Origin: Ruegeria sp. R14_0
GTDB lineage: Bacteria; Pseudomonadota; Alphaproteobacteria; Rhodobacterales; Rhodobacteraceae
Assembly (NCBI RefSeq): GCF_017743975.1
Contig: NZ_JAGHRC010000002.1
Span: forward strand, 558,001-622,000
DNA: 64,000 nucleotides
Reading direction: 5' to 3'
Shown piece after piece: positions 17,215 through 26,803 of this stretch; the stretch's first letter is position 1, and each line of letters starts with the position of its first letter. The position numbers were made by a program, and so were the translations under genes. The notes beneath the pieces are model-generated. The model made no database searches. It was not told the origin of the DNA and saw only the letters and a list, made by a program, of their open reading frames with translations.

Positions 17215-18467
17215 GCGCTCCCAAATTCACCACCCTGGGCTGCCGCCTGAACGCCTATGAGACCGAGGCGATGAAAGAGCTGTCGCAGCAGGCAGGCCTC
17301 AGCAACGCGGTTGTGGTCAACACCTGCGCAGTGACGGCCGAGGCCGTGCGCAAAGCCCGGCAAGAGATTCGCAAGCTGCGCCGGGAAAACCCCGATGCAC
17401 GGCTGATCGTGACGGGCTGCGCCGCCCAGACCGAGCCCGAAACCTTTGCTAAAATGGAAGAGGTCGACGCGGTCATTGGCAATACCGAGAAAATGCAGCC
17501 CGCCACCTGGAAGGGCATGGCTGCAGATTTTATCGGACAGACCGAGGCGGTACAGGTCGATGACATCATGTCCGTCACCGAGACCGCTGGTCACCTGATC
17601 GACGGCTTTGGGACTCGTTCCCGTGCCTATGTGCAGGTCCAGAACGGCTGTGATCACCGCTGCACCTTCTGCATCATTCCCTACGGTCGTGGGAACTCGC
17701 GCAGCGTCCCTGCAGGCGTTGTGGTGGATCAGGTCAAACGCCTGGTCGACCGCGGGTACAACGAAGTCGTCCTGACCGGTGTTGACCTGACCTCTTGGGG
17801 CGCAGACCTGCCCGCACAACCTAAGCTTGGTGATCTGGTGATGCGGATTCTCAGGCTGGTGCCCGATCTGCCGCGCCTGCGGATCAGTTCAATCGATTCG
17901 ATAGAGGTGGATGAGAACCTGATGCAGGCGATCGCGACCGAGCCGCGCCTGATGCCCCACCTGCATCTGTCTCTGCAGCACGGGGACGACCTGATCCTGA
18001 AACGGATGAAGCGCCGCCACCTGCGTGACGATGCCATCCGCTTTACCGAAGAGGCCCGCAAGTTGCGCCCTGAGATGACCTTTGGCGCCGATATCATTGC
18101 CGGCTTTCCGACCGAATCCGACGCGCATTTCGAGAACTCACTGAAACTGGTGGCCGAGTGCGATCTGACTTGGCTGCACGTGTTCCCTTATTCCAAACGC
18201 GACGGCACCCCCGCCGCCCGCATCCCGCAGCAAGTCAATGGCAATGTGATTAAGACCCGCGCCGCTCGTCTTCGTGCGGCTGGCGAAGCACAGGTCGCAA
18301 GACACCTGCAGGCCCAAATCGGCAAAACCCATCACATTCTGATGGAAAACCCGCAAATGGGCCGGACTGAGCAATTTACCGAAGTCACCTTTAAGGTGCC
18401 TCAAACCGAGGGTGAGATTGTGACAGCGGCGATCCTTGGCAAAACGGGCAACCAGCTTAAAGCCTGA
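17211..18467 (+). CDS. mtaB: tRNA t6A37 methylthiotransferase
   Basis: Radical-SAM methylthiotransferase that converts t6A37 to ms2t6A37 in tRNAs reading ANN codons. It has the N-terminal MTTase domain with Cys in TLGCRLNAYE, NTCAVT and VTGCAAQ (first iron-sulfur cluster), then the radical-SAM CxxxCxxC in GCDHRCTFCIIPYGRG near residue 145, and a short C-terminal TRAM-like end. 418 residues is normal for MtaB and shorter than MiaB. Co-translated with dapF. Confidence 0.93.
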   Translation: MSAPKFTTLGCRLNAYETEAMKELSQQAGLSNAVVVNTCAVTAEAVRKARQEIRKLRRENPDARLIVTGCAAQTEPETFAKMEEVDAVIGNTEKMQPATWKGMAADFIGQTEAVQVDDIMSVTETAGHLIDGFGTRSRAYVQVQNGCDHRCTFCIIPYGRGNSRSVPAGVVVDQVKRLVDRGYNEVVLTGVDLTSWGADLPAQPKLGDLVMRILRLVPDLPRLRISSIDSIEVDENLMQAIATEPRLMPHLHLSLQHGDDLILKRMKRRHLRDDAIRFTEEARKLRPEMTFGADIIAGFPTESDAHFENSLKLVAECDLTWLHVFPYSKRDGTPAARIPQQVNGNVIKTRAARLRAAGEAQVARHLQAQIGKTHHILMENPQMGRTEQFTEVTFKVPQTEGEIVTAAILGKTGNQLKA

Positions 18468-18474
18468 TCCGCAC

Positions 18475-18500
18475 TTCATCTGGCCAAAAATATCCCGGGG
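18475..18500 (+). repeat. Dispersed intergenic motif, copy 1
   Basis: TTCATCTGGCCAAAAATATC followed by CCGGGG. It begins seven bases after the mtaB stop. Related copies lie at 25579-25600 (same strand, diverged) and 33523-33543 (opposite strand, 21-base core identical), each just past a stop codon. Confidence 0.6.
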
Positions 18501-18552
18501 TTGAATTGGCCGCAGGCCAAGAAGGGGCTGGCCCCTTCTATCCTCTGACAAC

Positions 18553-18589
18553 AAAAAAACCCCCGAGACCAGTGGCGCGGGGGTTTTTT
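18553..18589. terminator. Bidirectional intrinsic terminator
   Basis: An A-run, ACCCCCG ... CGGGGGT and a T-run form a symmetrical hairpin between the convergent mtaB and petC genes, so it can stop transcription from either side. Confidence 0.85.
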
Positions 18590-18610
18590 GAATTAAGCTT
18601 TTCAACCGGA

Positions 18611-19396
18611 TCAAACGGTCTTTTTGCCCTTCACACCGGCCCACAAACGTTTGTTGACCAGGTACAGCAGCACCGACAGGACCGACAGGAAGATCACACC
18701 AACGAAGCCCGAGTATTTGCGCTCCATCATCTTCGGTTCAGCGGTCCACATCAGGAAGGCTGCGATGTCCTCGGACATGGCTTCAACGGTGGCGGGGTGG
18801 CCATCAGCGAATTCAACCTGATCATCGGACATCGGCGGCGCCATCGAGATCCAGCCTCCGGGGAAGGCTTTGTTCTCATACAGAATGGTACCTGCCTCTT
18901 CTTTCTCTTCACCGGTGTATCCGTCCAGCAGCGACGCGATGTATTCCGCACCGCCCATACCTTTGAACAGTTGGTTGATCCCAAGACCGTAAGGTCCGTG
19001 GAAACCGGCGCGGGCCTTAGCCATCAGGCTCAGGTCCGGTGCGCCAACACCGTTGTTTGCCGGGAAGTGGTCGGTCGGGATTGCCGGGCGGAAGTCATCC
19101 AGCTCGGGGTCGAACACCTCGAAGTTGTCCGCTGCGTAGGCGATCACTTCTTCTTCGGAATAGCCCAGCGCTTCGAGATCACGCAGAGGGACATATTGCA
19201 GGCCGTGGCAGGCCGCACAGACCTCGGTATAGACCTGTAGACCGCGCTGCAGCTGGTTTTGATCCCAGGTGCCAAACGGACCTTCAAACGAGAAGTCGAA
19301 GTCTTCGATGTGCTGGTCGCCGCCACCTGCTGCGAAGGACGCAGCAGGGGTAAGGGCCAAGGCAAACGCGGCACCGATTGCAAGTTTCTTGAACAT
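18611..19396 (-). CDS. petC: Ubiquinol-cytochrome c reductase, cytochrome c1 subunit
   Basis: 261 residues. A signal peptide ([16 protein letters not shown]) precedes the mature protein. The heme-c motif CAACH lies near residue 60, the distal Met ligand is in MAPPMSDD, and a C-terminal membrane anchor ([18 protein letters not shown]) is followed by a basic cytoplasmic tail. It passes electrons from the Rieske protein to soluble or membrane cytochrome c in the periplasm. Last gene of petABC; 18 nt after petB. Confidence 0.96.
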   Translation of the reverse strand: MFKKLAIGAAFALALTPAASFAAGGGDQHIEDFDFSFEGPFGTWDQNQLQRGLQVYTEVCAACHGLQYVPLRDLEALGYSEEEVIAYAADNFEVFDPELDDFRPAIPTDHFPANNGVGAPDLSLMAKARAGFHGPYGLGINQLFKGMGGAEYIASLLDGYTGEEKEEAGTILYENKAFPGGWISMAPPMSDDQVEFADGHPATVEAMSEDIAAFLMWTAEPKMMERKYSGFVGVIFLSVLSVLLYLVNKRLWAGVKGKKTV

Positions 19397-19414
19397 GGTT
19401 TCCGGTCCCTCTTC

Positions 19415-20746
19415 TTACTCGGCCGGCGTGGCTTCGGCGTCAGCCTTGCCATAATGCGCGTTGAAGTCTTCTTCGATGGTCTCGGGCTGCGGCAGCGGCT
19501 TCTCGATCACACCAAGGATCGGCAGGATCACCAGGAAGTAGGCGAACCAGTAAGCCGACGCGATCAGCGAGAAGGTCGCATAGGGCTCTTCCGCGGGCAT
19601 CGCCCCCAGCCACATCAGGGCGAAGAAGTCGATGATCAGCAGGTAGAACCACCATTTGAACATCGGACGGTACTTGCCCGAACGTACGGTCGAGGTATCC
19701 AGCCAGGGCGCCAGCGCCATTGCCAGAATCGCACCAAACATCGCCAGAACACCAAAGAACTTGGCGTCGATGATGCCGCCAGTGATGAAGCTGGCGAACT
19801 GAACTACCCAGACCTCACCGGTAAAGGCACGCAGGATCGCGTAGAACGGCAGGAAGTACCATTCGGGCACGATGTGTGCGGGCGTGACCAGCGGGTTGGC
19901 TTCGATGTAGTTGTCCGGGTGGCCCAGATAGTTCGGCATGAAGCCGACAACCGCCCAGAACACAACTAGGATCACGGCCAGTGCGAACAGGTCCTTGATC
20001 ACGAAATACGGCCAGAACGGCAGCGTGTCTTTCTCGGCATCGGCTTTCGACGTGCGGCGAACCTCAACACCCGTGGGGTTGTTGTTGCCGGTGGTGTGGA
20101 AAGCCCAGATGTGCACGATGACCAGCGCCGCGATAACAAACGGCAGCAGGTAGTGCAGCGAGAAGAAGCGGTTCAGCGTGGCGTTGTCCACAGCGGGTCC
20201 GCCCAGCAGCCAGGTCTGGATCGCTTCACCTACAAATGGGATTGCGCCAAACAGGCCGGTGATCACGGTCGCACCCCAGAAGGACATCTGACCCCAGGGC
20301 AGAACGTAACCCATGAAGGCGGTGCCCATCATCATCAGGTAGATCAGCATACCGATGATCCACGTGATTTCACGCGGGGCTTTGTACGACCCGTAGTACA
20401 GGCCACGGAACATGTGGATGTAGACCGCAACAAAGAACAGCGAAGCGCCGTTCATGTGCAAATAGCGGATAAAGTAGCCACCATTCACGTTGCGCATGAT
20501 GTGCTCGATGCTGGCGAAAGCCAGGTCAACATGCGGGGTGTAGTGCATCACCAGAACGATACCGGTGATGATTTGCAGCGCCAGGCAGAACGCCAGGACG
20601 ATGCCCCAGATCCACCACCAGTTCAGGTTCTTGGGGGTGGGGATCATGATGGTGTCGTAAATCAGGCCGACGATGGGCAGGCGGCTGTTCAGCCACTTCT
20701 CGCCGTTTGTCTTCGGCTCGTAATGATCGTGGGGAATTCCGGACAT
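19415..20746 (-). CDS. petB: Ubiquinol-cytochrome c reductase, cytochrome b subunit
   Basis: 443-residue integral membrane protein with eight hydrophobic helices. The heme b ligand histidines lie in the conserved [21 protein letters not shown] and [13 protein letters not shown] regions, and the quinol-site PEWY motif is in [13 protein letters not shown]. Core of the bc1 complex in the cytoplasmic membrane. Middle gene of petABC, 14 nt after petA. Confidence 0.97.
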   Translation of the reverse strand: MSGIPHDHYEPKTNGEKWLNSRLPIVGLIYDTIMIPTPKNLNWWWIWGIVLAFCLALQIITGIVLVMHYTPHVDLAFASIEHIMRNVNGGYFIRYLHMNGASLFFVAVYIHMFRGLYYGSYKAPREITWIIGMLIYLMMMGTAFMGYVLPWGQMSFWGATVITGLFGAIPFVGEAIQTWLLGGPAVDNATLNRFFSLHYLLPFVIAALVIVHIWAFHTTGNNNPTGVEVRRTSKADAEKDTLPFWPYFVIKDLFALAVILVVFWAVVGFMPNYLGHPDNYIEANPLVTPAHIVPEWYFLPFYAILRAFTGEVWVVQFASFITGGIIDAKFFGVLAMFGAILAMALAPWLDTSTVRSGKYRPMFKWWFYLLIIDFFALMWLGAMPAEEPYATFSLIASAYWFAYFLVILPILGVIEKPLPQPETIEEDFNAHYGKADAEATPAE

Positions 20747-20760
20747 AAGTTAGGTCTCCC

Positions 20761-21345
20761 TTAGCCGAGCTTGATGGTGCTGTTGTCCACCCATTCCGCA
20801 GGGGGAACAGGCAGGTTTTCAGGTGCGGGGCCTTTGCGGATACGTCCGGCCAAATCGTAGTGCGATCCGTGGCAGGGGCAAAACCAACCGCCGAAATCAC
20901 CGGCGTCGCCCAGCGGGACACAACCCAGGTGCGTACAAACGCCCATCTGGACGATCCATGCACCGGGCGCTTCGCCTTCGGGCGACGGCATCACGCGGTT
21001 GGCGTCGGTCGCAGGCGCATCGGCGCTCAGGTTGAAGTTACGCGCCAGCGGATCCGGCAGTGCGCCAACGCCTTCGGCGTCCTGCTCTTGTGCTTCCTGA
21101 ATCTCGGCACCGGTGCGGTGGCGGACAAACACGGGCTTACCCAGCCATTTGACGGTCAGCTGGGTACCGGGTTCAACGCCGCTCACATCCACGCGGATCG
21201 AGGACAGCGCCTGAACGTCTGCCGATGGGTTCATTTGGTTGATCAGGGGCCATACGGCTGCACCCGTCGCAACGACACCTGCGCCGCCTGCGACGTAGTA
21301 GAGGAAATCTCTGCGGGTGCCTTCGTGGTCTTCTGCGTGGGACAC
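20761..21345 (-). CDS. petA: Ubiquinol-cytochrome c reductase, Rieske iron-sulfur subunit
   Basis: 194 residues from a GTG start at 21345 with GGAGA upstream. That start gives an N-terminus ([16 protein letters not shown]) nearly identical in pattern to the Rhodobacter Rieske protein, with the twin-arginine signal RRDFLYY and one membrane anchor. The 2Fe-2S ligands are in CTHLGC and CPCHGS. The frame is open upstream to 21390 but without family match. First gene of the petABC operon. Confidence 0.95.
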   Translation of the reverse strand: MSHAEDHEGTRRDFLYYVAGGAGVVATGAAVWPLINQMNPSADVQALSSIRVDVSGVEPGTQLTVKWLGKPVFVRHRTGAEIQEAQEQDAEGVGALPDPLARNFNLSADAPATDANRVMPSPEGEAPGAWIVQMGVCTHLGCVPLGDAGDFGGWFCPCHGSHYDLAGRIRKGPAPENLPVPPAEWVDNSTIKLG

Positions 21346-21742
21346 GAGGTTTTCTCCGATTCCGGCGCCCGGAGGATACCGGGCAAACATGCATCAGCAC
21401 CGCATCAAAGCGGCGTCTCATCGCGGCTATCTAGCCGGGAGAAATCGGTTCGTCCAGCGGTCATAGGCGCGCAGTGCGCCACATCCGGGCTTTCATGTCA
21501 CAACGAGGGGCTAATTTTTCAAGATATGGACCTGATTTTCGGAAAAAACACGCCAGCAACCTTGCACCCCGACCGTGTGATTCGAATCGCCGGATTGAGG
21601 CACATTGATGCTGTCCCGATCGCGCTCCTAGTGGTCGCGGCACGTGCCAACCCGTTGGAAATATAGTCGGGCAAAGGGTGATTTGCGCTTTGTTTCATCA
21701 TGCCGCTTGATCATTGCGTCATATTCGGGAATATTCCCTAAT
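21346..21742. other. Divergent intergenic region between petA and the XRE regulator
   Basis: About 400 bp that must hold the petABC promoter (minus) and the regulator promoter (plus). A GCGCGCAGTGCGC inverted repeat lies near 21460 and the GGGAATATTCCC palindrome at 21727. A small open frame reaches back from the regulator to 21644 without domain similarity. No RNA gene seen. Confidence 0.5.
21707..21738 (+). promoter_or_regulatory. Palindrome and weak promoter before the XRE regulator
   Basis: GGGAATATTCCC at 21727-21738 is a perfect 12-bp palindrome. TTGATC at 21707-21712, 17 nt upstream of AATATT at 21730-21735, could be the promoter, placing the -10 inside the palindrome. This would suit autoregulation by the downstream regulator. 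Confidence 0.4.
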
Positions 21743-22303
21743 TTGAACGTAACGTCGAATCCCGCCTCGGACAAACTGGCCGCACATCTGCGAGGATTGC
21801 GGGAACGCCACGGCATGACGCTGGATGCGCTGGCTGGCAAAACGGGTTTAAGCCGCGCCACCTTGTCGCGAATTGAGAAAAACGAAGTCAGCCCGACCGC
21901 TGAGACGCTTGGACGTCTGGCCACGGTCTACGCGCTGCCAATTTCTCAGCTTCTTGCACCGTTGGAGCAGAGCTTCCAGCCGATCGTTCGACGGCTGGAC
22001 CAACCGGTCTGGACCGATGCCACGCAGGAGTTTGAGCGCCGTAACGTTTCGCCGCCAAGCGGGCAGCTTTCGGTTGAGATGATCGAGGGGACCTTGGGCG
22101 CGCAGCAGCGCATTGCCTACGATGCACCTGCGATTCCGGGGCAAGAACACCACCTGTATGTCTTGTCCGGACAGATCGAAATCACGGTCGAGGGGAAAGC
22201 CCATGACCTTCGCCAAGGGGATTGCCTTCGCTACATCCTGTTCGGTGAGACGGTTTTCAAAACGACCCATTTGCCCTGTACCTATGTGATCGCCTTGTCA
22301 TGA
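21743..22303 (+). CDS. XRE family regulator with C-terminal cupin domain
   Basis: 186 residues if the TTG at 21743 is the start; the domain match begins right there, though no ribosome binding site is visible. Residues about 10-65 form an XRE helix-turn-helix (LRERHGMTLDALAGKTGLSR, TLSRIEKNEVSPT). Residues about 110-180 form a cupin (GQEHHLYVLSGQIEITVEGK, LRQGDCLRYI) that may bind a small molecule. It overlaps the next gene by ATGA, so it is co-transcribed with an acetyltransferase, a frequent pairing in Proteobacteria. Likely a local autoregulator. Confidence 0.85.
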   Translation: MNVTSNPASDKLAAHLRGLRERHGMTLDALAGKTGLSRATLSRIEKNEVSPTAETLGRLATVYALPISQLLAPLEQSFQPIVRRLDQPVWTDATQEFERRNVSPPSGQLSVEMIEGTLGAQQRIAYDAPAIPGQEHHLYVLSGQIEITVEGKAHDLRQGDCLRYILFGETVFKTTHLPCTYVIALS

Positions 22304-22833
22304 CACATCAGCCACCTTTCGTTTCGCGCCTTACCCCATCAGACATCGATGAAAACCTGACCGACCTTTGCCGCGTACTTGTCGACAGTGTCGCCGACGG
22401 GGCTGCGATCAGCTTCATGATGCCTCTTGACCAAGAAACAGCCGCGCGGTTCTGGGCGGATGACGTCAAACCAGCTGTGGAAAAGGGCGAGCGGCACCTG
22501 TTCGGCGCGTTTGCCAAGGGCCGCTTGATTGGCACGGTCCAGCTGTTGCTCAGCATGCCACCCAATCAGCCCCACCGGGCGGAAATCTCGAAGATGATCG
22601 TTCATCCTATGGCCAGACGCCAGGGATTGGGTAAAGCCCTGATGAGTGAGGCGCTGGCCGCCGCGCAAGACGAGGGCAAAACTCTCGTCACCCTGGACAC
22701 GCGGACAGGCGATGTTTCGGAATCCCTTTACAAGTCTGTCGGGTTCGAACCCGCGGGTATCATCCCCGATTTCGCATTCGACCCGGATGGCCAATCCCGC
22801 CACGCGACAACCTATATGTACCGATATCTTTGA
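22300..22833 (+). CDS. GNAT family N-acetyltransferase
   Basis: 177 residues. The acetyl-CoA binding motif A is visible: EISKMIVHPMARRQGLGKAL, then MSEALAAAQDEGKTLVTLDT, with the final LYKSVGFEPAGIIPDF typical of GNAT enzymes. Substrate unknown. Translationally coupled to the XRE-cupin regulator upstream. Confidence 0.88.
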   Translation: MTHQPPFVSRLTPSDIDENLTDLCRVLVDSVADGAAISFMMPLDQETAARFWADDVKPAVEKGERHLFGAFAKGRLIGTVQLLLSMPPNQPHRAEISKMIVHPMARRQGLGKALMSEALAAAQDEGKTLVTLDTRTGDVSESLYKSVGFEPAGIIPDFAFDPDGQSRHATTYMYRYL

Positions 22834-23020
22834 TTTTACGCCTAAAGTCACCCGGCGTTCGGCGCGTTACTATCGGATGCTCGCCAAGGGCCGAATGGAC
22901 TTGGAAAATCTGATTTAAAAATACATATTTTACAATAGCTTAGGCAGGTATGATTTCGATTGCACTTCGCTCGTTAATGGGTGAAAGGCCGGGACAATAC
23001 AACCTTAGCAGGATGTCCCC

Positions 23021-23464
23021 ATGCCTAAATTCTTTGCACCCCTTCTGACCTTCGCGCTTGCTATTTCATCTCAGGCTTTGGCCGCCGGTGATCCGGCAAA
23101 AGGCGAAAAGCTCTACAATCGCTGTTCCTCGTGCCACGCGATCATCAAAGATGGCGAGGTTTTGGTCAAAGGCGGCATCACCGGCCCAAATCTCTATGGC
23201 GTTGTCGGACGCGTGGCCGGCACCGAATACGACTATCTGAACGGCAGCGAACGCCTGCCTGTGGGTATGTTCACCGACGACATGATCCGGGCAGGTCAGG
23301 AAGGGCTGGTTTGGACCGAGGAAAACATCGTCGCCTACTCGAAAAACCCGATCGTGTTTATTCAGGAGTATCTGGACGACAAAACCGCGCGTCCGAATAT
23401 GAGCGTTAAGCTCAAAAAGGGTGCCGACGACATCGCGGCCTATCTCGCCACATTCAGCGAGTGA
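23021..23464 (+). CDS. Class I c-type cytochrome
   Basis: 147-residue periplasmic cytochrome. The signal peptide ends near SSQALAAG (residue 22). One heme site CSSCH lies near residue 37, and RPNMS near residue 125 supplies the likely axial Met. The layout (GDPAKGEKLYNRC ... TGPNLYGVVGR) is like cytochrome c2/c550. Stands alone, transcribed by itself; a role as soluble electron carrier between the bc1 complex and an oxidase is plausible but not shown. Confidence 0.88.
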   Translation: MPKFFAPLLTFALAISSQALAAGDPAKGEKLYNRCSSCHAIIKDGEVLVKGGITGPNLYGVVGRVAGTEYDYLNGSERLPVGMFTDDMIRAGQEGLVWTEENIVAYSKNPIVFIQEYLDDKTARPNMSVKLKKGADDIAAYLATFSE

Positions 23465-23474
23465 TGGCCGTCTC

Positions 23475-23500
23475 TGGTCGCCCTGGTGTCAGGGCGATCA
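23475..23500. terminator. Hairpin between convergent cytochrome c and GST genes
   Basis: TGGTCGCCCTG (23475-23485) pairs with CAGGGCGATCA (23490-23500) around a GTGT loop with one wobble. The T-run is missing on both strands, so termination strength is doubtful. Confidence 0.45.
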
Positions 23501-23516
23501 GCGCGCCAAATCGCGG

Positions 23517-24125
23517 TCAGGCCGGCGGTTGCGTTGCAACCATGCTGGGACGCAAAGCAAACGTTTCGTACCAGGCTGCCAACGCGTCATTTCCCTTGCG
23601 CCAACCGCGCGCGTCATGACGGAAATCAAGGTAGCCAAGCGCACAAGCCACCGCGACCTGCCCCATATCGAGCTGTCCTGACAAATGCGCCATCCAGCGC
23701 TGGTTCAATGCAGCGCAGGCGCGTTCGATCTTGGTCCATTGCGCATCGGACCAATCGTCCCACTGCTTGTCCTCTGGCCGCATCCGGCCCTCATAAGTGA
23801 TCAGCAACGCCGCATCCAGAATTCCATCGGCCAGCGCTTCAAGTGTCAGCACATCCCAATGCCGCGGCCCGTCCTGATACAGCCCGGCCTGCGCGCGATC
23901 GTTCAGAAATGAGCAGATGACCCGGCTATCAAACAGCGTCGGCCCGTCAGGGCGTTCCAGCGCAGGCACTTTGGTCAAAGGTGCCTTGGCCAGCAGCGGC
24001 TCGGCCGGAGACATCGGAGTCGTCGCGGTCGTCATCAACTCGACATCCTGCAACTGATCGGTTTCGTGCAGTAAAACCATAACTTTACGCACGTACGGCG
24101 AGGTTGGGCTGAAATAAAGTTTCAT
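23517..24125 (-). CDS. Glutathione S-transferase family protein
   Basis: 202 residues from MKLYFS. The thioredoxin-fold N-domain carries SPTSPYVRKV with a Ser/Thr in the position of the catalytic residue, TKVPALE with the cis-Pro, and LFDSRVI with the glutathione-binding Ser. The all-helical C-domain follows (VACALGYLDFRH). Cytoplasmic. Substrate unknown. Convergent to the cytochrome c gene, upstream neighbour of the FMN-binding protein on the same strand but 56 nt away. Confidence 0.88.
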   Translation of the reverse strand: MKLYFSPTSPYVRKVMVLLHETDQLQDVELMTTATTPMSPAEPLLAKAPLTKVPALERPDGPTLFDSRVICSFLNDRAQAGLYQDGPRHWDVLTLEALADGILDAALLITYEGRMRPEDKQWDDWSDAQWTKIERACAALNQRWMAHLSGQLDMGQVAVACALGYLDFRHDARGWRKGNDALAAWYETFALRPSMVATQPPA

Positions 24126-24181
24126 GAGCAATCTCCCTGACTCGGCGGAACCTTACAGGACAGGATGCAAAACAAAACCCG

Positions 24182-24811
24182 TCAGTTGCTGCCCTGATCG
24201 GCCTGCGTCATCAATTTTTGCAGAGCCTCCAGTTCAGAGCCGATGCCATTATGCGCAATTTGCCCGGCTGCGCTTTCGCGTGCAGCGTCGGGTTTGTTCT
24301 GATTCAGTTTCCAGGTGCCCTGAATGTCATCAATGCGCAAACGGAACGGCACGATCATACGCATCATCCGCTCCAGCGCATCCGCGCTCATTTTTTGTGT
24401 GGTCCACGGGGGTTTGGGCAGCAAACGTGCCTCGTAAAAAGCGGATTGGCGGTCCAGAAGGTCCAGCAATTCCTCCTGCGGGCGTTGCTCTAGCTGGCCG
24501 GTCAGGTGAACGGCAACATAATTCCAGGTCGGAACCTGATCCTCGACCCCATACCAGTCTGGTGAGACATATCCATCCGGCCCGCTCACCGCGATCCGGG
24601 CGGGCCCGGGCAATCGCAGCGCGCGTGCAATCGGGTTCGACCGGACCAGATGCAACTCAGCGCAGGTGCCATCTTCAGACACCAGAAACGGCACGTGGCT
24701 GATTAGCGGAGCAGACTCTGTCGACACAGCCAGAACACCAAACGCGCGATCGCGTGCGAAAGAAATGTGGCGCGCGGTTTCTTCCGCTCGAAAGGCTGGA
24801 TTAGGGTGCAT
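24182..24811 (-). CDS. FMN-binding split-barrel protein (PaiB family)
   Basis: 209 residues from MHPNPAF (ATG 24811). Family signatures: HPNPAF at the start, SHVPFLV, ELHLVRSNPIAR, and VPTWNYVAVHLTGQL. Members are annotated as FMN-binding negative transcriptional regulators after Bacillus PaiB, though most probably act as flavin-binding enzymes. It is divergent from the FMN-riboswitch-controlled ribH gene, so a flavin-binding protein and flavin synthesis share one promoter region. Confidence 0.85.
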   Translation of the reverse strand: MHPNPAFRAEETARHISFARDRAFGVLAVSTESAPLISHVPFLVSEDGTCAELHLVRSNPIARALRLPGPARIAVSGPDGYVSPDWYGVEDQVPTWNYVAVHLTGQLEQRPQEELLDLLDRQSAFYEARLLPKPPWTTQKMSADALERMMRMIVPFRLRIDDIQGTWKLNQNKPDAARESAAGQIAHNGIGSELEALQKLMTQADQGSN

Positions 24812-24867
24812 GGCGGTCCTCCTGCAAAACCTCTTGCAGAATGGCCGTGGCCTTGGCAAGGTCCGCA

Positions 24868-25061
24868 CGTTCTCAGGGCGGGGCGAAATTCCCCACCGGC
24901 GGTATGCGGGCTATGACCCGTAAGCCCGCGAGCGGCCCAGCAGTGTCCACGATCCGAATAGTGGGAACCGGTTTTCGGACAAATTGTGGAACCACCAAAG
25001 GGTGTCAGCAGATCTGGTGAGACGCCAGAGCCGACGGTTACAGTCCGGATGAAAGAGAACG
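24868..25061 (+). promoter_or_regulatory. FMN riboswitch (RFN element)
   Basis: The closing stem GTTCTC/GAGAAC and the conserved blocks AGGGCGGGGCGAAATTCCCC, ACCGGCGGTA, AGCCCGCGAGCG, GTCAGCAGATCTGGTGAGA and CCAGAGCCGACGGTTACAGT are all present in order. FMN binding represses the downstream gene. The variable arm after AGCGGCCC is long. It sits 75 nt upstream of the ribH start at 25136. Confidence 0.96.
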
Positions 25062-25135
25062 TGCAGCGTGCCGCCCAGCGGCATGTCTGTTCGTGATCGC
25101 CTTGGGTGACGTGTCTGTTACGAGAGGAGATTACG

Positions 25136-25576
25136 ATGACACACACCCGCTACGCTTTCATCAAGGCCAATTGGCATTCCGATATCGTCGACCGTGCGCT
25201 GGACGGGTTCCTCGAACTCATTCCCGCTGAACAGGTCGATGTCTTCGACGTCCCCGGCGCGTTCGAGATGCCGCTACTGGGCCGCGATATGGCCAAAACC
25301 GGCCAGTACGCCGCCGTGGCCTGCGCCGCTTTTGTTGTCGACGGCGGCATCTATCGACATGACTTCGTGGCCCAAGCGGTCGTGGACGGGCTGATGCGCG
25401 CCGGGCTGGACACAGGTGTGCCCGTCCTGTCCGTTTCCCTGACGCCGCACCAATACCAAGAGACCGACCATCACAACGCCATCTATCGCGCGCATTTTGT
25501 TGAAAAGGGCCGAGAGGCTGCAAAAGCAGCGCTGATGATCACGAAAACCCGCGCCGAAATCGCAGATGCCGCCTGA
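25136..25576 (+). CDS. ribH: 6,7-dimethyl-8-ribityllumazine synthase (type 2)
   Basis: 146 residues from MTHTRYAF, with GAGGAG as ribosome binding site. It condenses the 5-amino-6-ribitylaminouracil and 3,4-dihydroxy-2-butanone-4-phosphate to make the riboflavin precursor. The VPGAFEMPLL loop and the catalytic His region in GGIYRHDFVAQAVVDGL are clear. The length and the FIKANWHSDIVD start resemble the RibH2 (decameric) type known in Brucella and Mesorhizobium. Controlled by the FMN riboswitch. It stands apart from other rib genes, which is usual for RibH2. Confidence 0.93.
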   Translation: MTHTRYAFIKANWHSDIVDRALDGFLELIPAEQVDVFDVPGAFEMPLLGRDMAKTGQYAAVACAAFVVDGGIYRHDFVAQAVVDGLMRAGLDTGVPVLSVSLTPHQYQETDHHNAIYRAHFVEKGREAAKAALMITKTRAEIADAA

Positions 25577-25578
25577 TC

Positions 25579-25626
25579 TTCATCTTTTCAAAAAATACTC
25601 AAACACGCTGCCCGGCGGGCAGCGTG
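25579..25626. repeat. Dispersed intergenic motif, copy 2, with perfect hairpin
   Basis: TTCATCTTTTCAAAAAATAC (25579 onward) starts right after the ribH stop and resembles the motif at 18475. It is followed by CACGCTGCCC (25604-25613), loop GGC, GGGCAGCGTG (25617-25626), a perfect 10-bp stem. Read on the minus strand the hairpin is followed by a T-rich run, but no minus gene ends here. Confidence 0.5.
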
Positions 25627-25702
25627 ACACCGGCCCAACCGCAAATCCGCTTGAGGCCAAGGGCCTTGCCCGCTAATCACGACGCGCAAAGGAGCATGCC
25701 CC

Positions 25703-26803
25703 ATGTCGATGAACAGCTTTGGCCACCTCTTCCGCGTCACCACCTGGGGTGAAAGCCACGGACCCGCACTTGGTGCGACGGTCGACGGCTGCCCGCCGGG
25801 CGTTGAGGTTGACGAGGCGATGATCCAGCACTGGCTGGACAAGCGCAAACCGGGTCAGAACAAATTCACCACCCAACGGCGCGAACCCGATCAGGTGAAA
25901 ATCCTGTCCGGCGTTTTCGAGGGTCAAACCACCGGCACACCGATTCAGCTGATGATCGAGAACACCGATCAGCGCTCGAAGGACTACGGCGATATCATGG
26001 ACAAGTTCCGTCCGGGTCACGCCGACATCACCTATTGGCAAAAATACGGGATCCGCGACTATCGCGGCGGCGGGCGCAGCTCGGCACGTGAAACCGCATC
26101 GCGCGTCGCGGCAGGTGGGTTGGCGCGCGAGGCGATCAAGCAGATTGCGCCGAATGTGCAGATCACCGGTTACATGACCCAGGTCGGACCGCATAAGATC
26201 GACCGGGACAATTTCGACTGGTCCCAGATCGAACAGAACCCGTTCTGGGCGCCGGACGCTCAGGCCGCCGACGATTGGGCCGCATATCTGGACGACCTGC
26301 GCAAGTCGGGCAACTCGGTCGGCGCGGTGGTCGAGGTCGTGGCCCGCGGCGTGCCTGCGGGAATCGGTGCGCCGGTTTATGCCAAGTTGGACACGGATTT
26401 GGCCTCTGCGATGATGTCGATAAACGCGGTTAAAGGCGTTGAGATCGGTGAAGGTATGGCGGCCGCCGAACTGACGGGCGAGGCCAACGCGGATGAGATC
26501 TTCATGGGCCAGAACGGCCCCCAATACAGCTCGAACCACGCGGGCGGCATCCTTGGCGGCATTTCGACCGGTCAGGACATTGTCGTTCGATTTGCGGTCA
26601 AACCGACTTCGTCCATCCTGACGACACGCAAGACCATCACCAAATCTGGCGAAGAAACCGAGATCATCACAAAAGGCCGCCACGATCCTTGCGTGGGCAT
26701 CCGTGCCGTACCGGTGGGTGAGGCGATGATGGCCTGCGTGATCCTCGACCACCTGCTGCTGCACCGCGGCCAGATCGGAGAGAACCGTGGACGGATCGGC
26801 TGA
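25703..26803 (+). CDS. aroC: Chorismate synthase
   Basis: 366 residues; the last step of the shikimate pathway, EPSP to chorismate, needing reduced FMN. The three family signatures are visible: [18 protein letters not shown] near the start, [18 protein letters not shown], and [17 protein letters not shown] near the end. The Arg in [11 protein letters not shown] also matches. The stop lies 17 nt inside the HD-domain gene, so the two are coupled. Confidence 0.97.
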   Translation: MSMNSFGHLFRVTTWGESHGPALGATVDGCPPGVEVDEAMIQHWLDKRKPGQNKFTTQRREPDQVKILSGVFEGQTTGTPIQLMIENTDQRSKDYGDIMDKFRPGHADITYWQKYGIRDYRGGGRSSARETASRVAAGGLAREAIKQIAPNVQITGYMTQVGPHKIDRDNFDWSQIEQNPFWAPDAQAADDWAAYLDDLRKSGNSVGAVVEVVARGVPAGIGAPVYAKLDTDLASAMMSINAVKGVEIGEGMAAAELTGEANADEIFMGQNGPQYSSNHAGGILGGISTGQDIVVRFAVKPTSSILTTRKTITKSGEETEIITKGRHDPCVGIRAVPVGEAMMACVILDHLLLHRGQIGENRGRIG

